64,000 bases of DNA, from positions 3,100,001 to 3,164,000 of the forward strand of contig MARA01000001.1 of the NCBI GenBank assembly GCA_001792895.1. Reading direction: 5' to 3'. Below, one piece after another: positions 1 to 10,578 of the stretch. The notes beneath the pieces are model-generated. The model searched no databases. It was not told the DNA's origin and saw only the letters and a list, made by a program, of their open reading frames with translations. The DNA is from Lentinus brumalis (taxonomy: Eukaryota > Basidiomycota > Agaricomycetes > Polyporales > Polyporaceae). The number at the start of each line of letters is the position of its first letter. Positions within the stretch are counted from its first letter, which is position 1. Position numbers and translations under genes: made by a program.

Positions 1-2183
1 TGAGAGAATGGGGCGAAGGCGGAAACGGCATCCCCGGAGGTGCAGACGTGGTTTGTGCAACATCCACTTGACTCATTGTGGCACGCTCTCAGTGGCCTGG
101 ATGTCCAGGTATGCGCGACCATTGCGTTCGGCATGGGGATCGACAAGGCAGACGTTCGGTGCGGTCACAGATTTGATTCAAAATTTCACGTAACGAAGCT
201 AAACGTAATCGCGAGCAGATACATCATCCACTACGACCTACCAAAGAGCCTTGAAGGTACGTGGCCTCACGTCGAGATTCGACACATTCATTAATTCCTT
301 TCAAGGCTACTACCAGGAAACAGGTGTGTCTCTTGCCGTGGTGGCTCACTGGTGTCCCGGACTCACCGAGTGTGCGTGCAGGTCGGGCGGGGCGAGATGG
401 TCTGGTGAGCACCTGAGTATCATGCGACTTCAATATGGGCTCATTCTGTTCGTGACCAGCCAGCGAAGTGTATCCTATTTTACTGTTAGTCAATGATGTG
501 TCCATCTCTGGCGACGCACTGATGACAGATCTTCAGCAAGAGAAGATGCATCGAGGGTCAAGCGCTGGGTGTCCGACTCTCACTCGAAACGTATCGTGAA
601 GGCAGAGTCCGACAATGGTCCAGCACCCAGCCAGCGAGCCATGGACAGCTTGTCAACGGTATGTCACATCGTGTCGTGTCGTGTACTATAATTTATCTGA
701 CAGTACTTCTGCTCTTTAAGCTAATCGACTTCGCCGAGAACGTCAACACATGTCGACACGTCGTGCGTTGTATTCGTGCGGTGTAGTACGCGGTACAGCA
801 CGAGTCTCACCATTTCGGCTTAGCTCATCTGCAGGTACTTCGGAGAGAAGGTCAATGCTCGTGACCCAGCAGTCGTCAAGACATACTGCAACCAGATGTG
901 TGACGTACGCGCGCCCCTTTGCGACTACCCGTACCGGCTTGATTTGACTTTCTGGTATGTACTACTGTACAGGTCTGCAAGTACCCCGAGAAAGCCAAAT
1001 TCCGGAAGCGCAACCTATCCCCGCACGAGGACGTGATCGCCCAGTCCTGGCGGCCAGCTCATGCCCCATCCGACAGCTCTGGCTCAACTCTTCGCAAGTC
1101 CTTCCAGCGAGACTCGGAGTCCACGGCTAGTCCCAGTCGGTCCATCTCCTTGAAGCGTAATGCACCCGATAGCACAGATCACACAACACTGAAGAAGGTG
1201 AAAAAGGTCCCGACAGTTCCCGTTGTCATCTGTAAGTGACTTGTATCTGCGAGGAGCAGTTGCGCTACGGCGCTGACATGGCACGGTCGTTAAGCGGCGT
1301 CCCTAAGGAAGTCCTTGAAGACACCTTTCAGGACGCCTTTCAAGACCCCGTTCAAGAACGCGCCTGGGGGTGACGTATCTTCTGCCGCACTTGCACACCC
1401 TGGAGCAGGCATAGAAGACAGGACGCCTGTTGTAAAGGAGCCGGAACCAGCACCGACGAGAGGGTCCAAGGGCAAAGAGAGGGCCGCCAGCTTCGCCGTC
1501 GCTTTCGAGCCTGAGCCTGAACCCGAGCTCGAGTTCGTCAACGCACACGAGGAGTCGCAGTCAACCAGCAAGGCGAGCAGCCAGGACGACAACGATGGCT
1601 CGGAGTCCGTTGCGCGGTCTTGTATGCACATTCTTACAGAGGATTTGTCAGGGTGTCGCTGATGCTATCTACTCTACCTAGCATCTCCGGTCACCGTCCC
1701 CGACACCGATGTGGAGCTCGACGCCGCCTACTCGCAGAAGATACTCATAGACATCCGGCAAGAGTACTTCGCTTCCCTGCGCAAGGCCCTCCATAGAGTC
1801 CTGCCCACTAGCGCCGACTCAGGCGGCATCGCAGCGTGGAGCAGGCTGAAGATGGGGATTGCGGACAGCGAGACGAAGTATGTCGCTTCCGCACCTCGTG
1901 TCCCTCCAGAGCGCACACTAACAGTTCGCGCATGACTTCCAGGAACGATATTCTCTCCACAGCCGCTCGAGAGCTCGAATTCTCCGTGCATTCGCTGTGT
2001 CGAACGCAAGAGGGATACAAGCTGCGTGCAGAGGAGAAGGTGAGGGCGGTCAAGAACCTCTCTCAACCAGAGGCTTGGAGCTCTGTTGGGGTTACGGACG
2101 AGCAGGTGGAGGATGCGCGGGAGGTGGCAGATGTGGTGAGGCAGGTTTGTCAGAGGGCAAAGAAGGGGAAGGCGAGACCATGA
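1..2183 (+). CDS. RecQ-family ATP-dependent DNA helicase, 3' part (5' end outside window)
   Basis: 3'->5' DNA helicase of the RecQ family, nuclear, acting in recombination and replication-fork repair. Spliced exons from base 1 give the C-terminal half of the helicase core: GIPGGAD, then VCATIAFGMGIDKADVR (109-158, motif V), YIIHYDLPKSLEG (219-255), and YYQETGRAGRDGL with AKCILFY (motif VI), each joined by short GT-AG introns. A RecQ zinc-binding module follows, with CRH, RYFGEKVN and CNQMCDVC cysteines (about 750-990). The rest is a basic, Ser/Pro-rich tail with three tandem TPF(R/K) motifs at 1321-1356, then a charged segment ending at TGA 2181-2183. I see no clear RQC wing or HRDC domain in the tail. 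Helicase motifs I-IV and the start codon lie upstream of the window. Family assignment is firm; the subfamily (Sgs1/BLM or RecQ1/5) is not settled. Confidence 0.88.
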
Positions 2184-2196
2184 CATAGGTACGCTC

Positions 2197-2368
2197 CACG
2201 GCAGGGATCTCGGCCTTTCGGACGGGCCAAAAGGCGTGCTATTGCCGCGCGAGGTAACCTTTCAACCGCCTTTTGTCCCGTTTCGAGCAAAACGAGACAA
2301 AAGGAAACCTCGGACGGCGTATCTACCTCGACTTTTCGCCCGTCTGAAACGCTGAGATCCCCGCCGTG
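2197..2368. mobile_element. Foldback MITE-like element just after the RecQ stop codon
   Basis: A 172-base imperfect palindrome. The left end (from 2197, CACGGCAGGGATCTCGGC) matches the reverse complement of the right end (to 2368) at about 34 of 40 positions. The centre forms a second hairpin in which CCTTTTGTCCCGTTT pairs with its complement across a six-base loop with one mismatch. A CTC triplet flanks both ends and could be a target duplication. No coding capacity is visible. It begins 13 bases after the RecQ stop, so it may lie in that gene's 3' UTR. Confidence 0.6.
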
Positions 2369-2658
2369 CTCTTGATTTTGGAACCCGGATTTGTGCCCAG
2401 CAGTACTGCTTCTGGCCGGATACTCTTGCATTGTACTATACTACGCATTGTTTGTGTCGCATATAGGTGAAGTGGGGGGCAAATAGGGAGGATACTTATA
2501 TTGGAATGTCTGATACACAGCGCTTCGGGTGAGGAGACACCGCGCGCCGACATTCAGTCCGTCAAGTAATAGAACATCGAGTCTGCAATCATATCCTGGT
2601 ATGCGTACAGTGATTATCACTTCTCGTCGTTGACGCCCATGTCCCGAATAGACAATGT

Positions 2659-3235
2659 TCAAGGGAGCTCGGCAATGCACTCGATCTCCATGTCCGCACC
2701 CAGGGGAAGGGCAGCGACACCAATGCAAGTACGAGCAGGGGGGTCCTTGGGGAAGTACTGCATAGGATTGATGTCGTTGGTCAACACAGAACGCATTCGC
2801 AAAGAAAGAGCAAGTATTTGCGCACCTCCTGGTAGACCTCGTTCATTGGCGCGAAGTCTTGTTTGAGGTTAGTGAGGAATACGTTGCACTTTAAGACGGC
2901 GCTGCGGTCAACACCGGCACCCTTGAGGATCTTGGTCATGTTGTCGAGGGCAGCACGCTTCACGGCGAGGGTGGAAGAATCGTAAGCACAACAGAACGAT
3001 GGACATCAGGAAATGATACTCACAGTCTGCGCCTGAACACCACCCGGGACAAGCTTGAACTCGCGGTCAATACCGATACTGCCGGAGACGTAGATCGTCT
3101 TTCCGGAGATGATGGCCTGAGCTGTTCGTCGCTGTCTATCAGACAGGCACCCAGCAACGCTCGCGGCAGACTGCACGTACAGTAGATGGGGAGAGGAGGG
3201 TTGGCCTCCTCGCTGAGAACGACCTGCTTCGTCAT
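2659..3235 (-). CDS. RidA/YjgF/UK114-family enamine/imine deaminase
   Basis: Small enzyme of the RidA family, which hydrolyses reactive enamine/imine intermediates of amino-acid metabolism (2-aminoacrylate) and in fungi acts in mitochondria or cytosol. The minus-strand exons splice to MTKQVVLSEEANPPLPIYS / QAIISGKTIYVSGSIG / KRAALDNMTKILKGAG / VLKCNVFLTNLKQDFAPMN / YFPKDPPARTCIGVAALP / LGADMEIECIAELP. These carry the family signatures: the YSQA and VSGSIG strands, the conserved Arg of PPARTCIGV and the terminal E-I-E-C-IA block. Length is about 125-130 residues, normal for the family. The start at 3235 is the ATG giving the usual short N-terminus. Three introns are inferred. A TATA-like motif lies about 70 bases upstream. 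The gene is divergent from the H15 protein to its right. Confidence 0.9.
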
Positions 3236-3874
3236 GGTGTTGTGCGGATGGGTGAGAAGTTCAAGGCTTGGACTCTGGAAGTGCGCAGGCACAGATGTGG
3301 AGGTCTTATATACCACAGATCCCCAAGTGATCTGAGAAGCCTATCCCTCGATCTCATGGCGTGTCCAGCCCGTTATCGATGGCAAGCAGGTCACCCGTCC
3401 CTCGAGTTGCATATCGTCCATGCGGTTGCGCGCAGACGCCTAGAAGTCCGCACTGAGCAAGCTAAAGAGTTGTATTCTTGTCCTCGTTCATCTCAAAACA
3501 GGAGCATCGGAGAACGCATGGAGAGAGAGCGAAAGGTGTTGATGAATCCGCAAGGCTTGCTCGATGTCCAGAAGGCGAGTGCGAGATGCAGAAACACAGA
3601 TGACCGCGCGCGCGCGAGTCCGGGCCGGTGATCGAGAGCTCTCTGTTGCGCGCACGGCGGGGCATGGAACAGCTAGACATCATGCAAGGTTGTCTGGTCG
3701 ATAGCAAGAAACATGCTCAAGGACGATAGTAACTCAGCAAGAGCAAAGAAATGCAGAAGGACGCAAGCAAGGTCCTGAAAGGTCGAAGTACGCCGCTCGT
3801 GTTAGCGCCGTGGCAGAGACGCGCGGTGGCTGAGAATCTTGAGGGCAAAAACTGCACAGCGACTGTACAGCTGC
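3236..3874. other. Intergenic region between divergent RidA and H15 genes
   Basis: About 640 bases holding the promoters of both flanking genes. It includes the TATA-like motif of RidA and a CG-alternating run (CGCGCGCGCG) near 3605. No credible third gene is seen; the ORFs here are short and lack protein-like composition. Confidence 0.5.
3306..3312 (-). promoter_or_regulatory. TATA-like box of the RidA gene
   Basis: On the minus strand this reads TATATAA inside GTGGTATATAAGA, 71 bases upstream of the RidA ATG at 3235, a usual distance for a fungal TATA element. No other regulatory motif is evident. Confidence 0.4.
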
Positions 3875-6126
3875 ATGCAGCCTCCCCATGCTCGACCCGA
3901 GCCTCCCTCCTCCTCCAGCGGTCCCTCCCGCTCAGAACGGCTCAGGTACGTTCCAAAGCACCTGCTCTTGGCCGGCGTAGCTGACGTACCTCCAGCTGAG
4001 AATACGATCGCGTCCGTTCCTACCCCGAGTGCACACACGAACACCGACACCAGGAAGACCTACCTGAGCCTTCTCCCCCATGAGCAAATCATCGAGATCT
4101 GTCTGCTCTTCGAGCCGCACGTCCCTCTGCACGTGAAGACCACTGTCTGGCCTGCCGATCTCGAGGCTGCGATACTTGAGCTCCAGAAGACCGACTCTCT
4201 GCCGCCGTCTCCGCCAAAACCTGCCGCTTCGGTCGCGTCTACCGCTGCATCGAATGACGCGCCGCAGGCCACAGGTACGAGCACACCCGCCCACCAAGTG
4301 AACCCTCCAGGTCACCATGCTCCTCCCCGACCGCCGGAAGAGGACCCACCGATGGGCTCCTTGAGGGACCCCGCGGAGGAGGCGCGGGAACGAGAACGAG
4401 AACGAGAACAGGCGAGTGCAGCAAAAACAACCGAGTCGAGTGCTGCGTCCCCTGCCCCCCAGCCTCAAACGAACGGCAACGCCGTCGCATCTTCCTCCCG
4501 ACACCCTACCCCGTCCGCATCCGGGACCCCTCAGCCACAAGGCCCCTCCCAGCATGCTACCCTCCACCCTCCCGCACCGTACCCATATGCTCCGTACGGC
4601 TACCCCGTGCCTCCACAACCGCAGGGGCAGCAGGCGGCCTATCCCCACGCCCCGTACTATCCTCCCTCCGGCTACCCTGCGCACTATCCATACCCGTATC
4701 CTCCGCCCCCAGGATATCCCCCTCCGCCGCCCGGGCATACCCCTCCGCCGCCCGGCGGCCAGCCGCTGTTCAACTCGACTCCACTCGGCCGACCGCCACA
4801 TCCGCCTCAGCCGCCGCCGCCGTCCGGGGAGGACCTCCCGTCGTACGAGGAGATGATCGTGGAGGCGTTGCTAGACTGTGGGGACGCGGAGGGCGCTGCG
4901 CCGAAAGACCTGTTCACGTGGATGGCGTCGCGTTATCCCCTGCAGACGAACTTTCGGCCGAGCGCTAGCCAGGCGCTGCAGAAGGCGTACAAGCGAGGGA
5001 GGCTGGAGAAGAGAGCGGGAGGGAAGTACCGGTTGAATCCCTCATGGGAAGGTGGTGCTGTACGTATTGTTGTCGGCGTGTCTCTTTTCAATTAATTGAC
5101 ATATGATGACAGTCGTCAAAACGCTCGACTCGGCGACCGCAAACCATAGCGCAGAGCACGTATGCGCTGCATCATCCTCCGCAACCCTCTTCGCCGTTCA
5201 CGAACGCACCGCTTCAGCACAACAACCAGCATCAACAGCCGCCCAACGGTTACCCGTATCAGTACCCGTACGGCCACCAGCCAGGGTACCAACCCCAACA
5301 GCCGTCCCAGCCGTCTCAGGACAAGGCTCCGGCCGCGACGACCACAGACAGCGCCTCGGCAGCGAAGCCAACAGAGTCGAAAGACGAGGGGGACGCCTGG
5401 GAGGCCGCACAGCACATCCTCCAAGCCATCAACTTCGGCGGGCTCGCTCAGACGAACGCCACGTCTTCCGGCGCGTCCGCACCTCCATCGACCAACGGCG
5501 AGGACGAGCTCGCTGCGGTGCTGAGCGCACTGGCCTCCGCTGCGGCCGCGTCAAATGCGGAGCCGCCACGCTCGACACTTACAGACGACGAGCGCGCGTC
5601 GTTGCAGGCGCAGCTCGCCCTGCTTGCGGCTCAGTTGACGGAAATTGCGGAGACGGACGAGGACGAGTCCCCGCCTGCGCCGCCTGCTGCATCTCCTGCT
5701 CAACCGGTGCAGCCGTCCCAATCTGCGCCTGCGCCTGCACCTACGCCTGCACCCCCACCCATGCAGCCTCTGGCCCAGCCGCAACCCCATCCGCTGCCAA
5801 TACAATTCGATCACTCGCCGACAGCACCATCGCCACAGCCAGCGCCAGCGCCGACGCCGCCGCAACCTCAGCCCTCGCCGATGAAGAGCGTCGAGCAGCC
5901 CCCGCCGCCGATAGCGGCGTTCTCCGGGGCACACCTCGTGCTGGACGTGAATGCGTTCCCGGAGGTGTTCCTGCCGCCGAGCGGGCCCGCGCCTGCTGGG
6001 CTCGCGAGCGGCGCGCAGACGGAGGCAGACGGCGAGGGGGAGGAGGAGAGCGACGAGGACGAGGATATGGAGGACGTCGTGGTGCCGCTGCATGTGCCTG
6101 GGGGACACGATGCGTTGCGGACATGA
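3875..6126 (+). CDS. Pro/Gln/Tyr-rich protein with linker-histone (H15)-like winged helix
   Basis: Two exons (3875-5059 and 5113-6126, phase-0 GTACGT...GACAG intron) encode about 732 residues. The N-terminal ~85 residues are ordered (KHLLLAGVADVPP, YLSLLPHEQIIEICLLFEPH). A long Pro/Ala/Ser linker with an ERERERE run follows, then a Tyr/Pro-rich stretch (YPYAPYGYP, YPYPPPPGYPPP). Near residues 330-392 a compact domain SYEEMIVEALLDCGDAEG..PKDLFTWMASRYPLQ..ASQALQKAYKRGRLEK resembles the winged helix of histones H1/H5. Exon 2 is low complexity (HNNQHQQPPNGYPYQYPYG) with one amphipathic segment (DAWEAAQHILQAINFGG) and an acidic end EESDEDEDMEDVVVPLHV. Inferred role: nuclear chromatin or transcription cofactor; unproven. 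An upstream non-ATG extension to 3839 stays open but the ATG at 3875 is preferred. Stop TGA at 6124-6126. Confidence 0.75.
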
Positions 6127-8224
6127 TGCATACGTGTTTTTCGTGTTCGTGTGGCTCCGTGCTTACGACGTCGACTGGTTTGGATTCTACGTATACTTAC
6201 TGCTTACTGTGGGTGTGTAGCGCTGTGCTGGATTGGTTGCTAATCGACATGCTTTCGAGTCTCGATTGTCTGAGTCGGAGGATCTGGGCGGGCGCACCCA
6301 GCTGCGCACTGGTTCACTGGTTGGATCGTCGATGTCCTTGCCATAAGCTTGATCACCCAGCCCAGCGGCAGTTCCGGTGTTCCAAAGAGATGAAATTTAT
6401 TGAGAGTCGGAGCCTCGACAGCACGGTGCAGCACGATGCTCGTCGTCCGGCCCATGGACCGGTCCACCGTCGCGTAAGTCGAGTGCTGCCACATGTGTCG
6501 CGGGAGGGCTGTCGCGCGGCCCAGACCGTGGCCGACGTCGACGGTGCCGCCCCCGCTCGACAACGAATCGGACGTCCGCGGACTGGGCCCTGGGACCCAT
6601 AGGAGTCCACAAGTCCTCGAGTCTCGACGGCGACGATCTGCAGGCCTGATCAATCTCAATATGTCCGGAGATCCCAGCTACAGATCCCCACTCTCGACAA
6701 TGCCCCCATGACCCAGAGTCATCGCCCGTCATCTGCACCCTTGCCGGCGCCGCAACCTACATACCATCGCTAGCCACCACATCTACTTACTTAGCGCGCT
6801 CTTGCGTTCGAGCTCATCCTCTCGTCCGCAGCCCTCGAGGTCGTTGCAAGCGAGTAGGGGGATTCAAGTTGTTCGCGTTCCCTCGCCTTGCAAGTTCGCA
6901 CCCTCAACCTCACCCCGATGCCCAACATGTCACATGGTGCAGGGATGCTTCGCACCCCGCCCCATGCTCACGCATTCGACGCGTCCGCAAATCAGTGAAG
7001 GTGCACCCCGGTTACCGGCACGGTGCACTCCACGCGTCACTGCAGATACGCCGGCGGCAGCGTCGTTCTCAAAGTGCGTCATTGAGCTGCTCGATACTCG
7101 GTCCCCTATTAGTTGACGTTGAGACTTGGCGGTGTGCACTTGCGCTCGCGAATCGCGTGAGGACGTAATGGGTGCCCCGCGCGAACTTCGAAGCCACACA
7201 GATGAGGGTGCGATATCACAAGTTGCCAAGGTCTGTCTAATGTACTTATCGGTGGTACAGTACATTAGTGCTCAGTCACAGAACACCCGGGTGGTCGTCC
7301 CGACTACGCAAAGCACTGCTCATGACGCAGCGAGTAGACACGCTCGGTTCCTTCTCGCATGTTGCAACAACGTCGATGACTTCCCTCGCCCAACTGCAAA
7401 GGTACGTATAAGTACGTAACGTCAAACGTGCACTCAACCGATGCGGCTATCAGGCGCGCAGTGGAGAGTGGCATAAAGCACTCGCGAGTGCTGCAGCCAG
7501 GGGAAGTGATAGAAGAGCGGAAGTCCGAGCTCCACAAAGGGTTGTTCTCATCGTGAGGGTGGGTCCTGGGTGCATCGGGACGCAGGGATGCGCGGACGGC
7601 GCATCATGCATCATGCACCGAGTCAGAAACGACACGTTCATCATCCAAGAAGAAGGGGGGACAAGAGGACCCCCGCATATGGTATATCTTCTATAGTAAA
7701 TCATCTCGGACAGAAAAGGAAAGGGGCCTTTCTAAATCTGGTAAGTTTGCGTGTTTCCAATGCACAAACTGCCCTCTTTCATGCAAGCACGCAACGCCGG
7801 GGAAGCATAAGCTTCTCTGATTCATCTCCATCCATTTTTGAGGCGGGTCTTGGGGTTGGCAGGGAAAGACGTCGAGGTCGGAGAGAGCGCCGGCCAGCGC
7901 CCAAGTTGGTTCGGTCCCCGAAAGTCCACCGGAAAGCGGAGTTTCGTTATTCTCCAGCGGACATGACTGTGGATTGTATGTCCGCTTGACCTTGCTGACG
8001 GTAAGTATGCCGCTAACATTGACAAGTCAGGGTGAAGCCCACGACTGATTTTCAGCTGACCGAGAAACGTTCCGAGTGAAATGTCTTGAAGGTGCTCAGA
8101 TATAAACCCTGCAGACGGCGGTGCACGAGGGAGGCGCAGCCCTCCCGAGTGCGCCGCTGTCGTTGATGATTAGCTCAAGCACTTGGGCATTGGCGTGCCA
8201 ACGGCACGGGTAGACGCTAGTATG

Positions 8225-8680
8225 GGTCATATGGCAAAAGGCAACGATTTTGGGCATTTTTGGGGGTGAGGATCTGGGCCAATTTTGGGGGTTTCCCTAT
8301 AACCTCCCCGAAACAGGCCAAAAATTGGGTATAGACCCCATATAACCTCTTTTTGGCGCCCGACGGTTACACGGGCGCTTACGGTTATTCACGGCGTGTG
8401 AATGCCTTCAATTCTTGCAGCCGTTCTCACCATTTCTGAGCGGATAACAAAGTCATATATCAATGTACTTACACATCGGCCGCTCAACTTGATTAGCGGT
8501 CGGGCTCCGGGTCTGTGTCCGGGAGGGTCAATTTTCGGGGCTCCCCTCCTACAACCCTCCCGGCCGGACCCTCGTTTTGGGCCTATGACATCGGCCATTT
8601 TCACCGTCATTTTTGGGTATTTGCATATAACTTTCCGGGCCCTTCGGGCCCGGTTTTTGGGTATTTGGCCATATGAGCTC
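8225..8680. repeat. GT-rich repeat region with GC hairpins (possible small element)
   Basis: Bounded by an inverted 9-mer, TCATATGGC at 8227-8235 and its complement at 8668-8676. Three degenerate copies of a motif like TTTTGGGTRTTTNCNTATAAC occur near 8283, 8322 and 8610. Two GC-rich hairpins are visible: CCGGGCCCTTCGGGCCCGG at about 8635-8653 (8-base stem, 3-base loop), and CGGGAGGG near 8519 pairing with CCCTCCCG near 8556. Base composition differs sharply from nearby genes. There is no clear target duplication. Confidence 0.35.
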
Positions 8681-10454
8681 TATATACCATATGCGGGGGT
8701 CCTGGGACAAGGGAGCGTTCATCTGCGTTCACGCTAGTGTTCCGAGTCCTCGCACGCCGGTAATCGGCAAGTACTTTCTTGGTTCCACGCCACACGGCGG
8801 TGGTCGTATCGCAAGCGTGTTTCAGGTCAGGAAGCTCAAAGGGAGAAAGCACGAAAGTGCACACTTATGGTGACGGTTGTGTGCAGCTTCGCTCGCCGGC
8901 ATGTCTCCCTCCGTCTTCGAACGGAACGTGAGGCCAAGAGAAGACAGCTCAGAGCACAAAGGGCGCACATACGGCCTCATACGGTGCACAGACATAGATG
9001 ATAGCGGGCATCCGAGCTCTGCGGACGCAAGGTTCGAGGGTGCATCTGAGTGACCGGGAACGAAGGCGTTAAACGAGCTTCGAAGATACGATGCCGGACG
9101 GAACGCTGGTGAGAAGAGTACGTGGACGCCTTGGAAGGCAACCTTGTCCACTAGTCCGCCACGCTTGCTTGGGTTGCTACAAATTCACAGACGATGCAGG
9201 GTGCCGACTGCCGATGCATCCCGCGCGATGCGAAGTGCGTCATGCCATTCCGGATATGTGGTAGCGGCGCGCTGGCGCCAGAAAAGGAGGGTGGCCACAG
9301 TCGTCGGCAGCTATCGCGGATCAGGGTCGTTGAGTACTGGGATTGCCTCTTTGGGAACAACCATCCAAGAAACCACACCAGCAGCGAGCGCTGGGCGACG
9401 CCGTTTGACGTCCCTGCACCTTGTCACCGTGGCCGCTGGCCTCCGCTGGCGAGTGGCGTGATAGCGTGCATCGTGTCCCGCTGCCGATGCATCATGCTGT
9501 TGCGTCGTTTCCGAAAGTCACAAAACAGAGAGCTGTCGTCAGAAAAGGAAGCTCTATCGGACAGAAGCGAGATGCTGGAGCACAACGTGAACGCCGTGTG
9601 GCGTGTCGCATCGGGGGTCGGGTGTGGTTGCCGAAACACGGTGCTTCGAACGTTCATCATGCTCCACGCTGCAAATTCGCGCGGCGCATCAAGCACGTAT
9701 GCTCGGGCGAGCGTCGGGAGTGCGTGCGTGGACGAGGGACGGCGTCGCTGGGCACCGACATCGGCCGCGATCATTGCGGTCGCCAGGAAAAAGGGCGGGA
9801 TACCATACCGGGAAAGGCCGCGTGGGAGAAACTTCCTTCGGCGCTCCGAGGGGTCCATTCCGGCCGCTCGAGGGTCGGAGGGCGCGTCCACACATTCCCG
9901 CACTTGGAGTCATCATTTCCGAACAAGTGCGAGACTTTGGCCGAGCAGTTTGAGGGTACGACAGGTCGCTTTGTTCTCTCTGGCTCTAGCGTACTTCTGA
10001 CGCTTCGCTGGACGGCAGTTGCGCACAGACAAACGTACGACACGCCCCACCACGTCACCCCGATCAAGCACGCATGTGAATGGGCGAATTTGGGGCGTCG
10101 GCATGCAGAGACGGCAGCCAGACTGTCGGATTGCCATGCCTGCATTCGGAAAGAGGGCGCGAAGTTGTGTGCGCGCCGATGCGATCGGGCGCTGTGATGG
10201 CGACGACGGGACTGCCTATTGCGGACTCAACGCCCATCGATGGACGTGGTTTTCGAGTGGTTGTCTCGAAAGGGGAAGACGCTGGCCGACAGTTCGCGAA
10301 ACGGAGGTTGTGACCGTTGCCAGCGCCGATCGAGTGCCGAGTGGCAAAACTCCTCCGGGCGCTCTCGCGAAGCCCGCCGAGTGTGGACACCGCTCCACCA
10401 CCGTCCGTCCTCTCCAGAAAATTGTCCCTTCCCTCCAACGCTTGCTGCATCGTT

Positions 10455-10487
10455 TGACGTCACAGACGCCCGCTCAGAATCTATAAG
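10455..10487 (+). promoter_or_regulatory. CRE/ATF site and TATA box of the HAD phosphatase gene
   Basis: A perfect palindromic TGACGTCA (10455-10462), the site bound by Atf1/CREB-type bZIP factors, lies 20 bases before CTATAAGAAC (TATA 10482-10487), which is 92-97 bases before the ATG at 10579. In fungi Atf1-type factors act below the stress MAP kinase that also induces glycerol-phosphate phosphatases, so stress control of this gene is a reasonable inference. Confidence 0.5.
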
Positions 10488-10578
10488 AACGTCGACCCCG
10501 CCGACATGAAAATCCCCACTACCCACCTTCGACGCAATCAACCTAGACACACACCCGATACCATACCCATTCCTCATC

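Larger units (their letters stand above)
6127..10578. other. 4.4 kb gene-poor region
   Basis: No spliced or unspliced reading frame here reads like a conserved protein. Long ORFs overlap on both strands (around 6240-6740 and 9190-10490) with arginine-rich, repetitive-free composition typical of GC-rich non-coding DNA, so I leave them out. Recognisable contents are the GC-hairpin/TATAAC repeat region at 8225-8680 and, at the right edge, the promoter of the HAD phosphatase. The region could hold decayed transposon sequence or lineage-specific genes that cannot be recognised by eye. Confidence 0.4.

Noticed and set aside
5103..6602. 499-residue open frame on the + strand overlapping exon 2 of the H15 gene
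   Set aside because: It is out of frame with exon 2. Its arginine/alanine-rich text has no domain signs; GC-rich, stop-poor codon use in the real frame keeps it open by chance.
6240..6659. 139-residue minus-strand ORF downstream of the H15 gene
   Set aside because: Some stretches look protein-like, but overlapping frames are equally open and I could find no consistent start, splice sites or family.
9194..10197. Two long overlapping + strand ORFs (268 and 258 residues) and opposing minus ORFs
   Set aside because: All frames are about equally open, there is no conserved motif, signal peptide or splice logic, and the protein text is arginine/cysteine-rich as in random GC-rich DNA.
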